Source of the DNA: Chamaea fasciata
Taxonomy: Eukaryota; Chordata; Aves; Passeriformes; Sylviidae
NCBI GenBank assembly: GCA_029207755.1
Contig: JARCOQ010000006.1
Location: forward strand, 25,068,022-25,132,021
Direction: 5' to 3'
DNA length: 64,000 nucleotides
Positions 37,111-51,500 of this stretch are shown here, piece after piece. The notes under the pieces were generated by a model. The model made no database searches. It had not been told where the DNA came from and saw only the letters and a program-made list of their open reading frames with translations. Numbering within the stretch: position 1 is the stretch's first letter; each line of letters starts with the position of its first letter. A program made the translations under genes and the position numbers.

Positions 37111-38359
37111 AGTAGCAGAGTATCCTCACTGTCAAGACATATGAGGTACACTCAGGCATTCTGATTTAGGAGAGAAGCCAGCATGAGGGCTGTGCTCTAC
37201 CAACATGGCTTTTTAACAATGAAATTTATTCTAAGAATAAAGTTTTTAAAGCTAAAATAATGCCTCACCACCAAATCCCTTTCAAAAAGCAAAGACAGTG
37301 GCAATATATTACTGTACCTTTCTCTATAAATGCAGTGTATCCTTCAGCTGCTTCTTTCTAGATACCATATTTTTATTTATTATCAGTAACTGAACAATAT
37401 ACAGCAACATTCTGCAATAAAGCCCTAGTCATACTGTCCTGTGTTCACTTACAAAACAGAGTAAGTTTTGTGTCACCAGCAGATATATGGTTTCTGCTCT
37501 GAGGCTTTTTTTGATTGAACAATTTCTTCAATGGTCATAACCTTACATACACATATAATAAATTACTTGCAGAAAGGATTTTAGTTAACATTTACAAATA
37601 ACTTAAGAAATAAAGAATGGTAATGATTTTTCTGCTTTCTACTTATTTAGTTAAAAAGTTGGTCTAGATGTTGAAATGGAATGCAGTGGATGTGGAGATT
37701 CCAAGAAAGTAGTAGTAAAATACTCAGATACAGTGAAGGGAGATGACATTAGCCATATTTTTTTCTGGGAAAAGGGAGGAAGTGATGGTAATCTTGGGGG
37801 AAAAAAGAAAAAAAAAAAGAAAAAAAAACCAGTTTGAATACTCACAATGTATGACACTTCAAGCCTGAATATGTTGAGCTTTAGTTGAAAAAGAAAGACT
37901 GAAATTCACTGTGAATGGAGAAAAAAAGAAGCTGTGCATGAAAAGCAGCCTGGATTTTGGAATCCAGCAAAAATGAGGGTCAGCTTGCATATTTTATAAT
38001 CCGTATCCCCAGACACTTTGTGATACCCAGTAACACTTTGAAAATGTTTGTTGCTTTCAGTTTTATTAAATTACAAGTTACTTTCTCATCAATCAATTAA
38101 ATAGGCAAGACTAGAACTTGATTGTGTATTCCTGAGTTCATCTGCCATAAATCAAGCCTACAGTCGAATGAGTGTTTAATTATGTGTTCACAAACTGTAG
38201 TGTATAAAAGAATTTATCTATCAGGTCATATTTTTAACTTCTTACTTGAAGAATTTGTTTCTCATTAACCACTGACCGGCCACAGTGAACTTTCTTTTCA
38301 GCCCAATGTCAGGACAGAATCTCACCTAGCAAGATCCTAAGGGGAAGCTATATGGGGGA

Positions 38360-38745
38360 CAACTGAGGTCACTTGGTCTGTTCATCCTGGAGGGGACTGA
38401 GGGGAGACCTCTCTGCAGGCTCCACCTTCCTTGTGAGGGGAAGAGGAGGGGCAGACACTGATCTCTTCTGCTTTGTGGCCAGCAACAGTACTCAACGAAA
38501 TGGCATGAAATTGAGTCAGGGGAGGTTTAGGTCAGATAACAGGAAAAGCTTCTTCACTCAAAGACTGGTTGGACACTGGAACAGGCTTCCCAGGGAAGCA
38601 GTGACAGCAGCAACCTGACAGGGAAGTGTTTGTGCAATGCTGTCAGGCACATGGTGTGACTTGGGGATGGTCCAGGCAGGGGGAAGAGTTGAACTCAATG
38701 ATCCTTGTGGGTCTCTTCCAATGCATGATATTCTGTGATTCTTTG
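38360..38745 (+). mobile_element. CR1 LINE 3' fragment
   Basis: The order of motifs is that of the CR1 ORF2 C-terminus and 3'UTR: 'ctgaggggagacctctctgc', 'gaggggcagacactgatctcttct', 'ggttggacactggaacaggcttcccagggaagc', then the 3' end 'actcaatgatccttgtgggtctcttccaatgcatgatattctgtgattc'. About 385 bp remain, 5'-truncated, and the frames are broken. Confidence 0.95.
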
Positions 38746-41700
38746 CGTACATTGACTCAATTAATTGTCAGCTTGAGGAAAGGACTTGGCAGAAAAAGGA
38801 TTCATTTTCAATCTGAATGTGTACACTTCTAGCTTTGTTTATCTTGAATTTGCTGTATTTGGCCCACATTTGTGAAGCGAGTACAAGATCGAGGAAAGCT
38901 TTATATTAAGATACAAGCAGCAAACTTATTTTTAGACAACGGACTGGGTTAAAAAACCATGAAGAGTAAGAGCTTTTTTTATCTATTGTGACAAGAAATG
39001 CCACAGGGTAGGATGCCTTCCAGTGCACCCAAGAGCAAAAGGATCAGAAAAATATGTTTTCCAGAATGGATTGTGTGCCCAAAAGGTGTCATGACATCCA
39101 TTTTTAGTAAAATTAGTAAATAGTTGGACCATAACCACACCACAGTGGTTCACAGTCTTTCTACATTATTTATTGAAAAGCATCAGCCACCTGGGGTTTT
39201 TTGCTTACTTTTAGAAATTTTTGTCCTAGTGGGTGATCACATATAATCTGTCTGCACTCCCTTGTTAATGCAAACAATTGAGTGCATTGGGCTAAATTTT
39301 TAAGGCTATCAGCCTATTGGTAGATGTATTTCAGACTCGTAATGCAAATCATTACTGCCCCAGAGAGAGAGTTTCAGAGACAGACTTCATATTTTTTAAG
39401 GACAAAGCTTTTTGGGAAGTCAATCCTAAGTTCCATAATCACAATTTCTCTCCTACTGATATCCGAAGAAATATACTGTTAGGAACTGTTCTCCCATCTT
39501 CTCTATTTGGTCTTTTCAATATATTGCTCTCTTGAGAAGAAGCTAGGAAATCCACATTTCCAGAGCGACTCAGTGCTGCCTAAAGGATGGTATAAGATCA
39601 TTGTCATCAGTTAGTGAACCACTATGATGGATAAGTCATGAGAGGAAAAGAAGTTTCTAACATCCAAACTTATAATGCTCAAAAAACAAAAGAGCTACAT
39701 TAGACAGAATCCAAATAACTCATTGTCTTTGACCCCAGCTTGTGCATAAAGTACTTTATAGAATAAGTCATCACAAGTTTTGTCCTGATCTTAAACTTTC
39801 TTCTGTTATAAAAACATGTTTTTCATGCAGATAATCGCAGATAATCACAACACTAGGAAATCTGAATTCTCTTTCTTCCACTATCCCAGCCAAGGCTGGT
39901 GATGCTTCACAGAATTTGATTTCTTAGAAATTGCAGGTCTTTAACAGATTTGGCTGGTCCCAGATGCTGTTAGGTGTACAGAGAACAGATCATCCTATTA
40001 CAGTGCTCTTCAAAATCTGAATATTCTTTATTAAATCTGCATAAGGGCACAAGCTCAAACTCTAAAGTCAAAAGTAATGTATCAATTCTAATTTGTGATG
40101 CCAAAATCTTTATCTCACACATTTAACTTCTGCTAATAGATATGAACAGGTTTGGAATCCACAGAGGTTCCTACTGGAAAACCTAACTTAGCCAGAGGTC
40201 TGGGAGTTGCCACTAAAATTGTACCTTAACATTTTGTCAAAGAACAGTGAATTACATGCTCTTTTAATCCACCTCTAGCTTGCCACAAGAAAAACCATAT
40301 CCATGCTCTTAGAAGGTGATCTGAGAGCAGTAAAATTATACATATCATGCAACTTTTAGGGTGCCATGGAATAATTGCAGATGAATTTGGAAAATTAATT
40401 TCAGGCTCTTTTCTGAGCAATTAAGACTCTGGATGTGGGAGGCGAATGATCAGATCCAGGCAAAGTATGAGATTTACAAGAAGCATGAAGGACATCGATG
40501 TTTCCATCTTGCACACCTGTAATTAGTACTTCCCTGTTGCAACCATCTTAGCATATGGTAAATGAGACACTCTGGCTATTTTCACCCAGGTCAATTCTTG
40601 CCAGATTTGATCACCTTTGCATTTTTAACTGCTGGGAGCCAGATGATGAGTGCCCTTGCTACATTGCAGGATACTCTTGGATGAAAAAGAAGTGAGAGAA
40701 TGCACAAAAAACCCTAGTGTTATGTTTCCCCTCCAGAGGGTGGGGAAAACTGCTGAAGTAATCTAATTATTTTTTATGATTTTTTTGGAGTATGGAAGTT
40801 CTCCTATTGAATCTTGATCATTGGCTGCATAGTAATATATCACTGCTTGTACAGAAAAATGTGGGTTGTGACCTTTGGTGTACCAAACAGCTCTGATTTC
40901 AGTTTCTGGGCAGCTTCATATGCTCAATATTTTGTCATATACTGAGACTTGAATAGTTGATACATGAGTATAGGCTAGTTTAAATTCATAAGCAAGATAT
41001 TTATTTACAGAATCCCAGGATAAGGGTTCTCCTATAGAATGTCCCAGATTTTAATTTGCCTCAAATATGCGTCCTGCCAAGGACATATCAGAAGCCAGAT
41101 AAGGTCATTCAGAAATTTATTACAGCTCCAAGGCTTTGAACTAAGACAAATCAAAGGCAGATAAGTCCTTAATATCCCTTTGGTACTTGGCAAGTGCAAT
41201 ACATTGAGGGTTTTTTTCTGGGGAGTGGGAAAGAACTGCATATATTTCCCAAAATTAAAATGTATCTTGTATCATTTTTCATTTAGAGAAATGAGCTTTT
41301 TTTTCCCCTCCAAGTATCTTCATAATTTGTCACGATTCAGCAAGGAACTCAGATTTAAGGCTACAGAGAAGAATGTGGAGTCAATAGAACTGCATGTGTC
41401 CCCCTGCTTAGGAACATGCTTAGACTTATGTGGAATTCAGCCTTAATTAGTTTCTAGCCCTAGTAAATGCTTCCCAAGACAAGAAAGATATGTAGTACAT
41501 CTTGATTGGAACATTTCATATACAGCAGGAACCAGGATGATCTTGATCTAGCCATGCATGTCCTAAGTAGTTAACCAGCTTCATGATGACACTTGTCAAT
41601 GCATTTATTTATTTTAAATAAGGAGAGAGAAAGAGGACTTCTAAATTCGGAGTTATTCTGACACTGCTAGTACAAAAAATAAATGGCTAATGAGAATGAA

Positions 41701-42683
41701 ACAAAGAAAATCCTGAAGACAGGAATGCAGCCACATAAGCAGAAAGAATGAATTTCCTTCATTGTTGGTGAGGTATTCATTTAGATCATTACATTAGCTA
41801 TCACTACCTATTTGTTCTTGCAGATTAAACCAAATGAGTTGTTTAAACTCTGTTTCCTTAATGGAGGAAGTCACTGTGTTTTTTTAGTGGAAAGAATGGA
41901 GACAAGAGGACAGGTTGACTTGGTTTTGGAAAATATATTGTTTATGTTTAGGCACCTTTGTACATACACTAGAAATGCTAATAGGAAATCAGAAAAATGC
42001 AGGAAATGGAACCCTCTGCCGATAGGACTCCAGGACAGAAACTTTCTGCCTGCATATGTAAGACTACACATGAAGAAAGGAGGCAGCTCTAGTGAATAAA
42101 AGGAATAGAAAAATGGTGGATAAGGAGTGAGTTTTAAGAACAGCCTTCTAAGCAAAACTTTAACTGGATGGTAAGTTAATTAGAAGTTAATGAAATTGGT
42201 TTGAAAGAAATACTTAGTTTTGCTCAAGTCATAGCTTCCTGAAATCTTAATTGCCACATCTTCCTTTCTCATTCTTCAAACTGCAAGAAACCTCTGCAAG
42301 TTGCAAGGATGTGTGATGCTTTTTGATTCTCTTCTGAATTTCTCTGCTACTGGGTTGTGCAAATCTTAAACTTCCAATATTTTAAACTACTTCCTCTAAT
42401 ACAAATAAGCGTCAGAAAAATCACTGGAATAAAAAGTTTATTGACAAATATTAGTGAATAAAGTAACAAAAAAAAAAAGGACAGAGATATGTATACTTTA
42501 AATACAGAAGAAAGGAGCTGTCAGGTGAATTTGCTTTCCCACAGGAAAAGCCATTTAGATTGTGTTTAAGAATAATGGAAAATAGTAAAAATAATTAATA
42601 GAAACAGATATCACTGGGGCTACTTAGATAAGAAAAACTAAATGGTTAAGCACTTGAAGCGATACAACATAAATAATGGATAC

Positions 42684-42930
42684 TTATAGGGAACTTTATG
42701 TGTTCCAGGAACTGCATTTACAGCAATTAATCCTTAGGACACCCCAGGGAGATGACTTCGTAAGAAATAGTTTCCTGCTCAGTTTGCAGAAGGGGTTACA
42801 AGCATGGAAACAAGCTGTCATTGTAATATGCTCAAGACTAAATAGCGCTTTGATAGGAACAGCAGGGCAGGAACTCCTGAGGTTCTGGGTTTCTGTTCTG
42901 CATTCTTGTCATAAAAGTGGCAGAACCAGA
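42684..42930 (-). mobile_element. Probable ancient MIR SINE
   Basis: Read on the plus strand, 'actttatgtg', 'atttacagcaattaatccttaggacaccccagggagatg', 'tcagtttgcagaaggggttacaag' and a terminal 'gtggcagaacca' follow, in order and spacing, the reverse complement of the MIR consensus as I know it (ending in ggcagagcc). The middle is very diverged. MIRs are ancient amniote SINEs. The 87-codon frame across it is incidental. Confidence 0.45.
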
Positions 42931-42962
42931 GTGATGTGAGAGATAAATGCACACAATTATAT

Positions 42963-42977
42963 TGTGTGTGTGTGTGT
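42963..42977 (+). repeat. (TG)n microsatellite
   Basis: About seven TG units lie just beyond the probable MIR element. Confidence 0.9.
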
Positions 42978-45900
42978 CTGCACAGTCTCTTCCAAAGAGT
43001 GGATTTCATACACTGAAGTCACATAGAAAGAGATGTAAAAAAATATTGATGCAATTTTCAGGATGGAAATCCATAACTTTCTGTCATTATTTTCGGTGCT
43101 ATGACTAATAGAAATTTAAGGTGATTTAACAAAGCAAAAAATAGAAAAACCCCACAACATTTGGGTTGTTTTGTTTTGTTTTTTAATTTCAGAAATAGTA
43201 GGGGGAGAAGAGTATTTCTTTGCTGGTGTTTTGAGGATGAAAGAAGAGCTGACCTAAGTTAAAAATGTCTCACATTTTCCTTTGGGATTTGAAGTATCAG
43301 TGGCTTATTTGAGCAACCGAGGATGGACAATGAAAAAGAGAGACTGTGAAAAAGAGCAAAACAGAATATAATCAGAAAGGGAAGGAAAGAAACTTAGCTT
43401 GCAATTTAAAATTCCTGTGTTATATTTGAAATACTCTTTTGTCCCCCAACAGACTCATATAAGCAAGTCTTCATCTACCTTACTGAGGTTCACACAATAA
43501 TTTTATGTGTTCCCATTTACAAGAATTTTATTGAACATAGCAATTATAGACTATTATCTCTATTAGCATTGGGTACAAGTAGTAGACCAACCTGGCATTA
43601 TAAGACAACAACAAAATCATTCCTCCTTCAAACAACTTACACATTCTTTTTAATGGGATGTGTAAAATATTATAATGAGAACAATTCTGAATTGCAGTGA
43701 TTTTCCTGATTAAATGGTGGCATGTACAGAAATTTCAAAGATGATTTTTTTCTTGTAACCCATTACATTTAAAATAACCAGGGTTATAAAGCAAGCTTAA
43801 TAGAGTATTAATATGGACATAGTCACTTTTATTCAGACAAGTAATACTTTTTTTAAACATCACAGTTCTAAAACTCTGATGTCTACGTGTTCTAAAACAA
43901 GTAAAAAGGAAAGATCTGATATTGCTATAGCTGTGTGTCCTGAATAAAAAAATTGGATTATCCTGTTACGAGTGTCAGTGATAAGTCTATGGACTTCAGT
44001 TTGCATGCCAAGAATGTTTATTGTGATGTTTTCACAGTTCCTGCATATGAGGGATGTGTAACAGGGTTTTTTAGGTAATATTCTCTGTCAGATATGCTCA
44101 GACATTGTTTTTTGCATGTTGCCTTTCCAGCTGGATCCATAATCCATTCCTGCGAAAAGGACAGTACAAAGACCAATCACACTGCGAAAGAAAAAAGTGA
44201 TTCTTGAAATCCAACCATGATTTGAAATACAGCTATTCAATTGCCATACTTTTCTCCCCAAAGGGGTGTGGGAAAGGAGGAGGAAAAAATATAGTTATGC
44301 TTCCCATAAGGCTGTGGGTTACATGCAATTTGAATCTATCCTGTAGTTTTATGTATAGTACCTCCCCTAGTTTGCACTTCTATTTTTTTTTATTCTACAT
44401 CTGCTCTCATAGGGAGAAAACAGTCATGATGTATTCATAATAACTCACAATTACAATGATACATATTGCAATGACATGACCTTTTCCCAGAAAGCAGAAA
44501 ATATCAGATTTTTTATTTTTACTATTTTGCCACACATGGTCTCTCAGAAAGAAGCTAATGCAAAGCTGGAAGTCATAAACTTTCTGTTGTGCATGAGCAA
44601 TGAATCCTCCTCCTAATCTAGGAAGATGAAGTTTTCTTACAGACAAAATAATTTGAAGAAAGAGCCAGAAGCCAGGTAGCCTAATTAAGGGATACAGTGG
44701 AAATATCTGTGTGAGGTTGCTACAATTCTAATTAATTAGAGGCAAATTTGGAGGGAAAGAGAAAGTAAACCTAACCCCTTGTAGCAAGGGAAAAGAAATC
44801 ATCATTCTTACTACTAGTGTTCAAACAGCCTCATGAGAGAGGAAGCAAGTTCACATCCATGCATAAGAAAACCAAGAAGAAAGTGTACTGTGCAGTGAGA
44901 GAAATTCACTCTAGGGACGATATGGTTTTAACAAAGACCAAAAGAATGTCTTACAGAAAGGACTGCTAAAACCCCCAACAAAACAAGGTAATCCCCCAGC
45001 ACCTATCCTAGCAGAAATGCTGAGGCAATGAAAGAGGAAGCTTTAGCAAAATCCATCTTTAACAAAAGAACAAAGAGGTCCAATAAGAGAGGAAAACCTC
45101 TGAGCAATTGCTGTACAGAACATCTGAGCTAGTTACTGTGTTCTTACAATGGGTGAATTGGAGGAACAAGGGAATTCTTGCCATGCCAGGACTGAGGCAG
45201 AATTCCACTTTGTGGTGGCTTATTGGTTTGGGGATTTTTATTTCTTTTCTGACTTTTATGTTTCAAAATTTGTATTTTAAGAAACGTATTTTTAGCCTGA
45301 GCTGAATGTGGTGATAAGCACTCTCTGACTGCTTGTCAGAAATGCCCAGAACTCATCACTAAGATATTACCAGATACTACCCCGGTTCTTTCTTCCTTAT
45401 GGAGCAACACATCACAATAAAGTGAGGACTGGGGGCAGAAAGCTTGGCCAAGAGAAGGGTTCTTCTAAGGGGATACTCCAAGGAACCCTGGGATTTGTGG
45501 TTCACATCAAAAATATCCCGAAGAAGTGTGCAAGATGTAAGCACTACCTTCTCCAAACAGAAACTAAGGAAAACTTGTAAATGCCTTTGTTCTCTTTTGG
45601 TTTTCTCTTTCTCCTCCCCCTTCCACAATTCTCCCCTTTTTTCACCCCTTTTTGAGAGGAGTTCTTTGGATCCCAGGACTAATTCATCTCAGAGAAGAGG
45701 CCAGATTTTGTTGTTAAGAGCTATAACTCTTTCCTTGCAAATCTATTTGCTCCAGACTTCTTTTATCTCCAAGACAAATTAAATTCCAAAATAACGTGCT
45801 TGGGGCTGGTGTTAGCCGTAAAAGTTCTGATCTTCCACTCATGTAAAGCATAAGAAAAAATAAGCTCAGCAGGAGCAGGCTTGGGGAAAGGCTTCTAGTC

Positions 45901-48471
45901 CTTCTGCGCAACAGCAAGTCCCAGCGCTTCACGTTCACTGCCATTTGTCTCTGCAGCACTTTAGCAACATGTAATTCCTTATCCTGCAGGTGACCGATAT
46001 CTTTGGTGTTATTGCTGCTCTGTGGGCAGTGAATCTCCACTCAAATATAAGCCTAGGTCATGCCATGTGACAACTTCTTTACTTATTTGCATCACTGTAA
46101 GGCGGCCTGGCAATTATACAGAAAGTACATTACCATGGCAACACAGGGAAACTGCAGCATCTAAAAAAAAATTAGACTGCAGAATTACTTAACATTTTAT
46201 TCTCCAAAGACTTCAGTATTCCGAGTTTAAACTTTGCACAAAAAATCATAACAAATGGAGCCTATTTCATAAATAGTGCTTCCTACATCTTTTAAAAGTA
46301 ATTGCTTCTTTACATCAAAGCATTTTATATTTTCCTCTTCGTGAAATTACTGAGTACAGAGTATAATGAGTAAAATACTCCTCTACCCCCTGTCCAGAAT
46401 TTTTTTTTGGCAAAAAACACCACTTATTAGTCAAGTCAAATACAGTAATTATTTCAGCACAGTTAATGCGTAAGTCCCCTCACACACCTCCCACACAAAT
46501 GACTGCAGACAGCTCTGACAGTGCCTGAGCCTTGGTAAAGCTCTGGAACAGCACAAAAGAGTAGCTGACATTTTAGTCTGCATAGGATGGGAGGAGCCAA
46601 GCAGTCTGAATCATGAAAAGGGACACAAAAAGGTAAGAGGGACACAACTATCAAATGTCCAAGTCATGGGCCGGTATCCACCGACTCAAGATAAAAAACA
46701 CTCTGGCTTCTAGCTTAAGTCAGAAGGTTCATTCTGGCTTACTGCCTAATTCAAATCTGAGGCTCAGACAGTCAAAGATGGCTTTATCATCCTAGTCCCA
46801 CCAGCTGCACTGTTTTTGGCTGTCACATGATTTTAACCTTTTAGTTATGTGCTGGTGATCAGGAAGGCAATGGAGACAGTGCTACTGCAGACCTCTCGTA
46901 AGCCAGGGTTTTGTAATAATTTAGTATAAGCTATTGCTGTCATATTATTACTATAAATAGTGGCAAAACAGTAAATTACACATGTAATATTAATTAAATT
47001 CAAGAAAGTGAAAAAAAAAATCACTATGTCCCAGGACATTTTTCTCTCATGTTGCTACAATTTCATCTCATAAACATGGTTAATGCATGTAAAGGCAAAA
47101 GCTAGTTCATCACCTAAGAGTTTTTCTGCTCCCCAGAACAGAAATAATTATAAGCATACATGAAACAGTCATAGTTTCAGGACACCTTCCTTGCAAACAG
47201 AGGGCAAGCGGAGAGCCCTTTTTGACAAAAATGGAACTGCGTGACACAGATACAAAATTTTAGAGGAGCCCATTAATGCATAACTGGTGCTCTCTACTGA
47301 GGTAAATACTCTGGCTTCAATTCTTTTTCTAAAATATTTGACACTAGTAGCAGCCTGCTTTAAAGTCTGATTTTGTAAAACACACCATTCATTCGTTAAT
47401 TGGCACAGTCAATAGAAAAATACGTATTGACATATGAAGATCGGAATTTGAAAAATGAAGTCTTGCTGTGCAGTCTCTGATTTACATTCCACACTAATTA
47501 ACCTATATATTTCCATTGAAAACAGATCTTGCTTCCTTATCAAGAAGCCTAATTATGTTACCTATATTGAATTTCTGAAATAGATGATAAAAGTCCAGTC
47601 TCAAGTCTTTGTTAACACCATTAACAAATAAAATTCACAGAGAGCTAATTAGGAACAGAAACTCTAAAAATGTCTACAGCATTTGCACAAATAAAACATA
47701 CAGAATTTTACCACCATGGCATATCCAGAATTACCCACTGCCTTACTATGTACAATAATTATGCAACAAAAAATTCAAAATAGCCCACCTATCTTTAGTA
47801 AAATTCTAGATCTTAAGGCCACATACAACAGAACATAAGCAGTTCAATAAAAACTCAGAAATTTATGCAGCAAGGATATGCAGACTTTTGTTCCAAACAA
47901 TAAACGAGATGAACAAGAACCAGAATGCCAGGCACAGGAAAGTGGAGAAGCAGCAAGAAGAGGAGAGGTAACGCAAGGGGGTACTTGATGTTGTCAGGGA
48001 GTCTACTGACATGTCAACTGGAGAAACAAGATGAGAGCTGTGGAAAAAAAAGCAGTTAACATGATGCAGCAGCTCAATCATTAACAAGCAGCAGCCAATC
48101 AAGGGGAAAAGTCATCCAGCTACCAGGAAGCCAACTCTTAACTAAAACTACCACAATGGAAAAGCGACCACCTGGCATGACTGAGAAGAAGACAACAACC
48201 AGCTTTGCCTACCAACAAAATAATAAGAGGAATTAAGAGGAAAAAACAGGAAGGAGGGAAGCCTGAAAGTAAAGCTGCAGGAAGGTTTTGGCCACATTGC
48301 AGACATAATTTGAAACTAATTCAGTTTTGACCACAACTTCTTGTGGTTAAGTGCAGCATTCACAATGAAATGAACAAATTTACAGGTACAAAAATTTCTC
48401 TGTTCCTTCTGGAGAAAACGAGGTATCATCATAGAAATAGAATTACTTACCACCTTGGATTAACTGCTTAC

Positions 48472-48587
48472 CTATTCCTGTTTGTAAAAGGGCTGAATTG
48501 AGTGATATTTCTGTTCGTAGGATAGGATTGCTTCCATACCACAGCAGTATTTCCCATCATGGCAAGCCCCAAATAAAGCCACATTTA
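48472..48587 (-). other. Candidate first coding exon, unconfirmed
   Basis: On the minus strand a pyrimidine-rich acceptor (tcctccatctcttaag) precedes TAA, then ATG at 48584. The frame stays open for 37 codons plus two bases to a good donor (GGAATAG|GTAAGC). The product starts MWLYLGLAMMGNTAVVWKQS, with a hydrophobic N-terminus that could be a short signal sequence, and contains one NIT sequon. No homology is recognised, and its phase-2 end does not fit directly to the phase-0 candidate at 23936-24058. It may be chance. Confidence 0.2.
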
Positions 48588-51500
48588 CTTAAGAGATGGA
48601 GGAACTATGACACAGTAGCACCAACATGGGAAGTCAGGAAAAGAGCACGTTCAATTCCCTGCCCTGCCACGCCCTCCTGGTGTAAAGTTTTAAATGCCAG
48701 TTTAGGCAATTCAGGTCCTTCCAGTCTACCATGGTTCATAGTCTTGGCATGGCTTTCCACTGGGCTCAGCAGGTGATGCACAAACTTGCAGTCACACTGG
48801 AAGCCTTCCTATCTGTTGAATGAACATAACAATCTTCAACATTCCATAAAAATGTGATCTGGGCAGAGATATGGATGGCAAACAGCTAGTGAAATATTAG
48901 GTCTGTATACCCTCTTTATTCACAGAGCACAAACTGTTGAGTAATCTAGTGGATATAGGCTGAAAGGAATGTACAGCCACCTCTACAGAAAACATATGGC
49001 TGAATTCAATCTTGGTGTAAACAAAAATACTCCAAGTTTCACACAATTTTTTTTCCCTTCTTTTTATTTCACACTTTTCCCAATAGCTGCAAACTATCGT
49101 CAAAGCCCATCACAGATGAAGTCATTTCTGAAGGCAAGCTATGCATTTTTTAACGCCATTTTATCTTTTCCCATATGTCACTCCATCTATTTCTGTTGCT
49201 CTTCTTCACCTTAAGCTGATTATGTATCTGGTAATTCACTCTCCAGCAAAGCCTGATTCATCTGTAACCACGTAAGGACAGATTCCATGATGAAATCTTT
49301 AATTGAGATGGTTTGGAGGAGGGAAACTTCACAGTTTCCTCCAAATATATTTTTTCAAGGCATTCTGCTTCTGGGAAAAAAAGCTCTCTGAAGCCTGTGG
49401 AATCAACATAATAAACCATAAAAATCCTAAGGTCAAAATTGCAAAATAGAGAAGGCTGTTTCTGGAAAGATTTTCTTTCATTCCCCCGTGAATTTTTTTT
49501 TCCTTTTTAAGGACACTCTTGGGAGCGAAAAGTTAGATTTTACTTGTCTATAGTAAGTACAAAATTATTTCACCCATGTTAACAGACATCTATCCATATT
49601 GTCACACTCTTTCTCTCTCTCTCCTTTTTTTTTTCTTTTTTTTTTTCCCTGAATATCCAGCATTTTGACTCTAAATCAATGTTTTCCCTACCATTTACTT
49701 TGAATGTTTGGAACTCATGGATTTGTCTTACCATTTCCATTAGAAATATATTATTTATGCTGCTAAATTTCTAGTCCCTAAAACAGGTCATTAAATAACT
49801 ATGTTGTTTGACTTATTGTTATTTTTAAAACATCTGGTAGTCCTTCAGCTCTTTTTGTTAGAACATGTGGTATTACTCTTTCCAAGTAAATGTGAATTAA
49901 TTTTTGTCAGCTGATTTCATAAAATGGGATAAAACTCTGAAATTAACCCCAAAGATATTTAATTTCATCTGCTGCAATCTGTACAGCAACTGATTTTCTA
50001 CTGTACTTTCAAAAGAACGATTCAAACCATGCTTAATAAAAAAAAAGCTTTTATAAGAATCATAACACTTCCTGCTCAACATGGTTTTATATGTTTAGAG
50101 AGATGACTACTGTTACAATACTGTTATATTTCTAGAAGCAGAAGTTAAGTGTATGGAAAGCTCATGATTATCTTGCTGCTTCAATCCCTTTCTTCTCTAC
50201 TCCCAATTTACTAATCAGTACAAACAGGTGTGTTTTTCTCCCATTTTCAAGCAAGTGACAGTAAAAGTGTTCACCCTGAACACAGCACAATGCCATAAAT
50301 TCTCCAGAGCAGCAAGTCTCCCAGGCTCTGCTTCTTCAAGTGTTTCCTCACTTGCTCCTTTGTCCTCCCCTGAAATTATTTCTGTATGACCTTTTCTTAT
50401 TTCTAGTTTGTGTGTGCACATGCGACAAAGAAATTTTGCAGAGAATCTCAATCTTTGCCATTTTCAATTCATAATTAATTCACTCCTCTTCATTTATTAA
50501 TGAACTAATTTCTTTCTAAGGTTAAAGTTATTCAAAAACTAAAAAAGGCAGAACTTTGTCGGAGCATGAAAGGCTCATCAGTAAAGAAACGTTTTGGAGG
50601 CCTAAATCCCATAGGAATCCACACATTACAGCAATGAATAACAGAAGCTGAATATTTGGGGAAACTGGGACCTGACATCTGTTTTGGACTTGTTTGCACT
50701 TTTTCTTTGTAAGCCACCTAAGTCTGTTTAGACTCTTTAGAGGAGGAAAACAAAAGCAAACCCCTCATTTATTCCCCTATAAACATCCACAGACAAAATC
50801 TTCTTGACAGCGTTTGAAGATGAGCCTCCCCACCTTCATATGTGTGGATAGTATTTATTTTCTGAGGATCATGAAAGCAATTACTTGAATATGTATACAA
50901 AAAAACCTTTATGATCATTAGCATCCTGGAATGGGAAGCTCAGGATTTCAGGTGTCTAAATCAGAAATTATAGAGGCATAGCAGACTATGTCCCAGTGCA
51001 ACCTTTACAACAGTTGTGCAGGTTTGGCTCACAATTTAGGTATATACATTCCCCCCTATATACAGTCTGATCATTACACTGACCTGCACATTCTTTCCTA
51101 CATATTGCAAGGTAAGGGGAGATGTGGTAAGTGAAGATATTGTATCCATGCTACTTGCAGAGACGTTTTTAAATATTGCTTGCCACTAACCACGTCCTCT
51201 GGATTATGCATGCCTCCTGTTCTCCCTACCCTCTTGTATGATTGAATGTTACACACTGATTTCAGATCAGGCTCACTCTCTTTTCACTAACATTACATTC
51301 TCATTTCTAAGTTCTCTTAGAAAATGGGCCTTTAGCTCATTTGACTGTGATGGGCATATTTCTAAAACAAAAAATAAGGTCAGTCAAGGTCACCATTAGT
51401 AATGGAGCCTTTTCTAAAATTATATAGCCCAGATGTGATTTTTTTTTTTAATCAAATGTAGGACAAGAGTAAAGAGTACTTGAATTGACACATTAATATA

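Noticed and set aside
42676..42939. 87-codon plus-strand frame
   Set aside because: It overlaps the probable MIR SINE and has no independent coding evidence.
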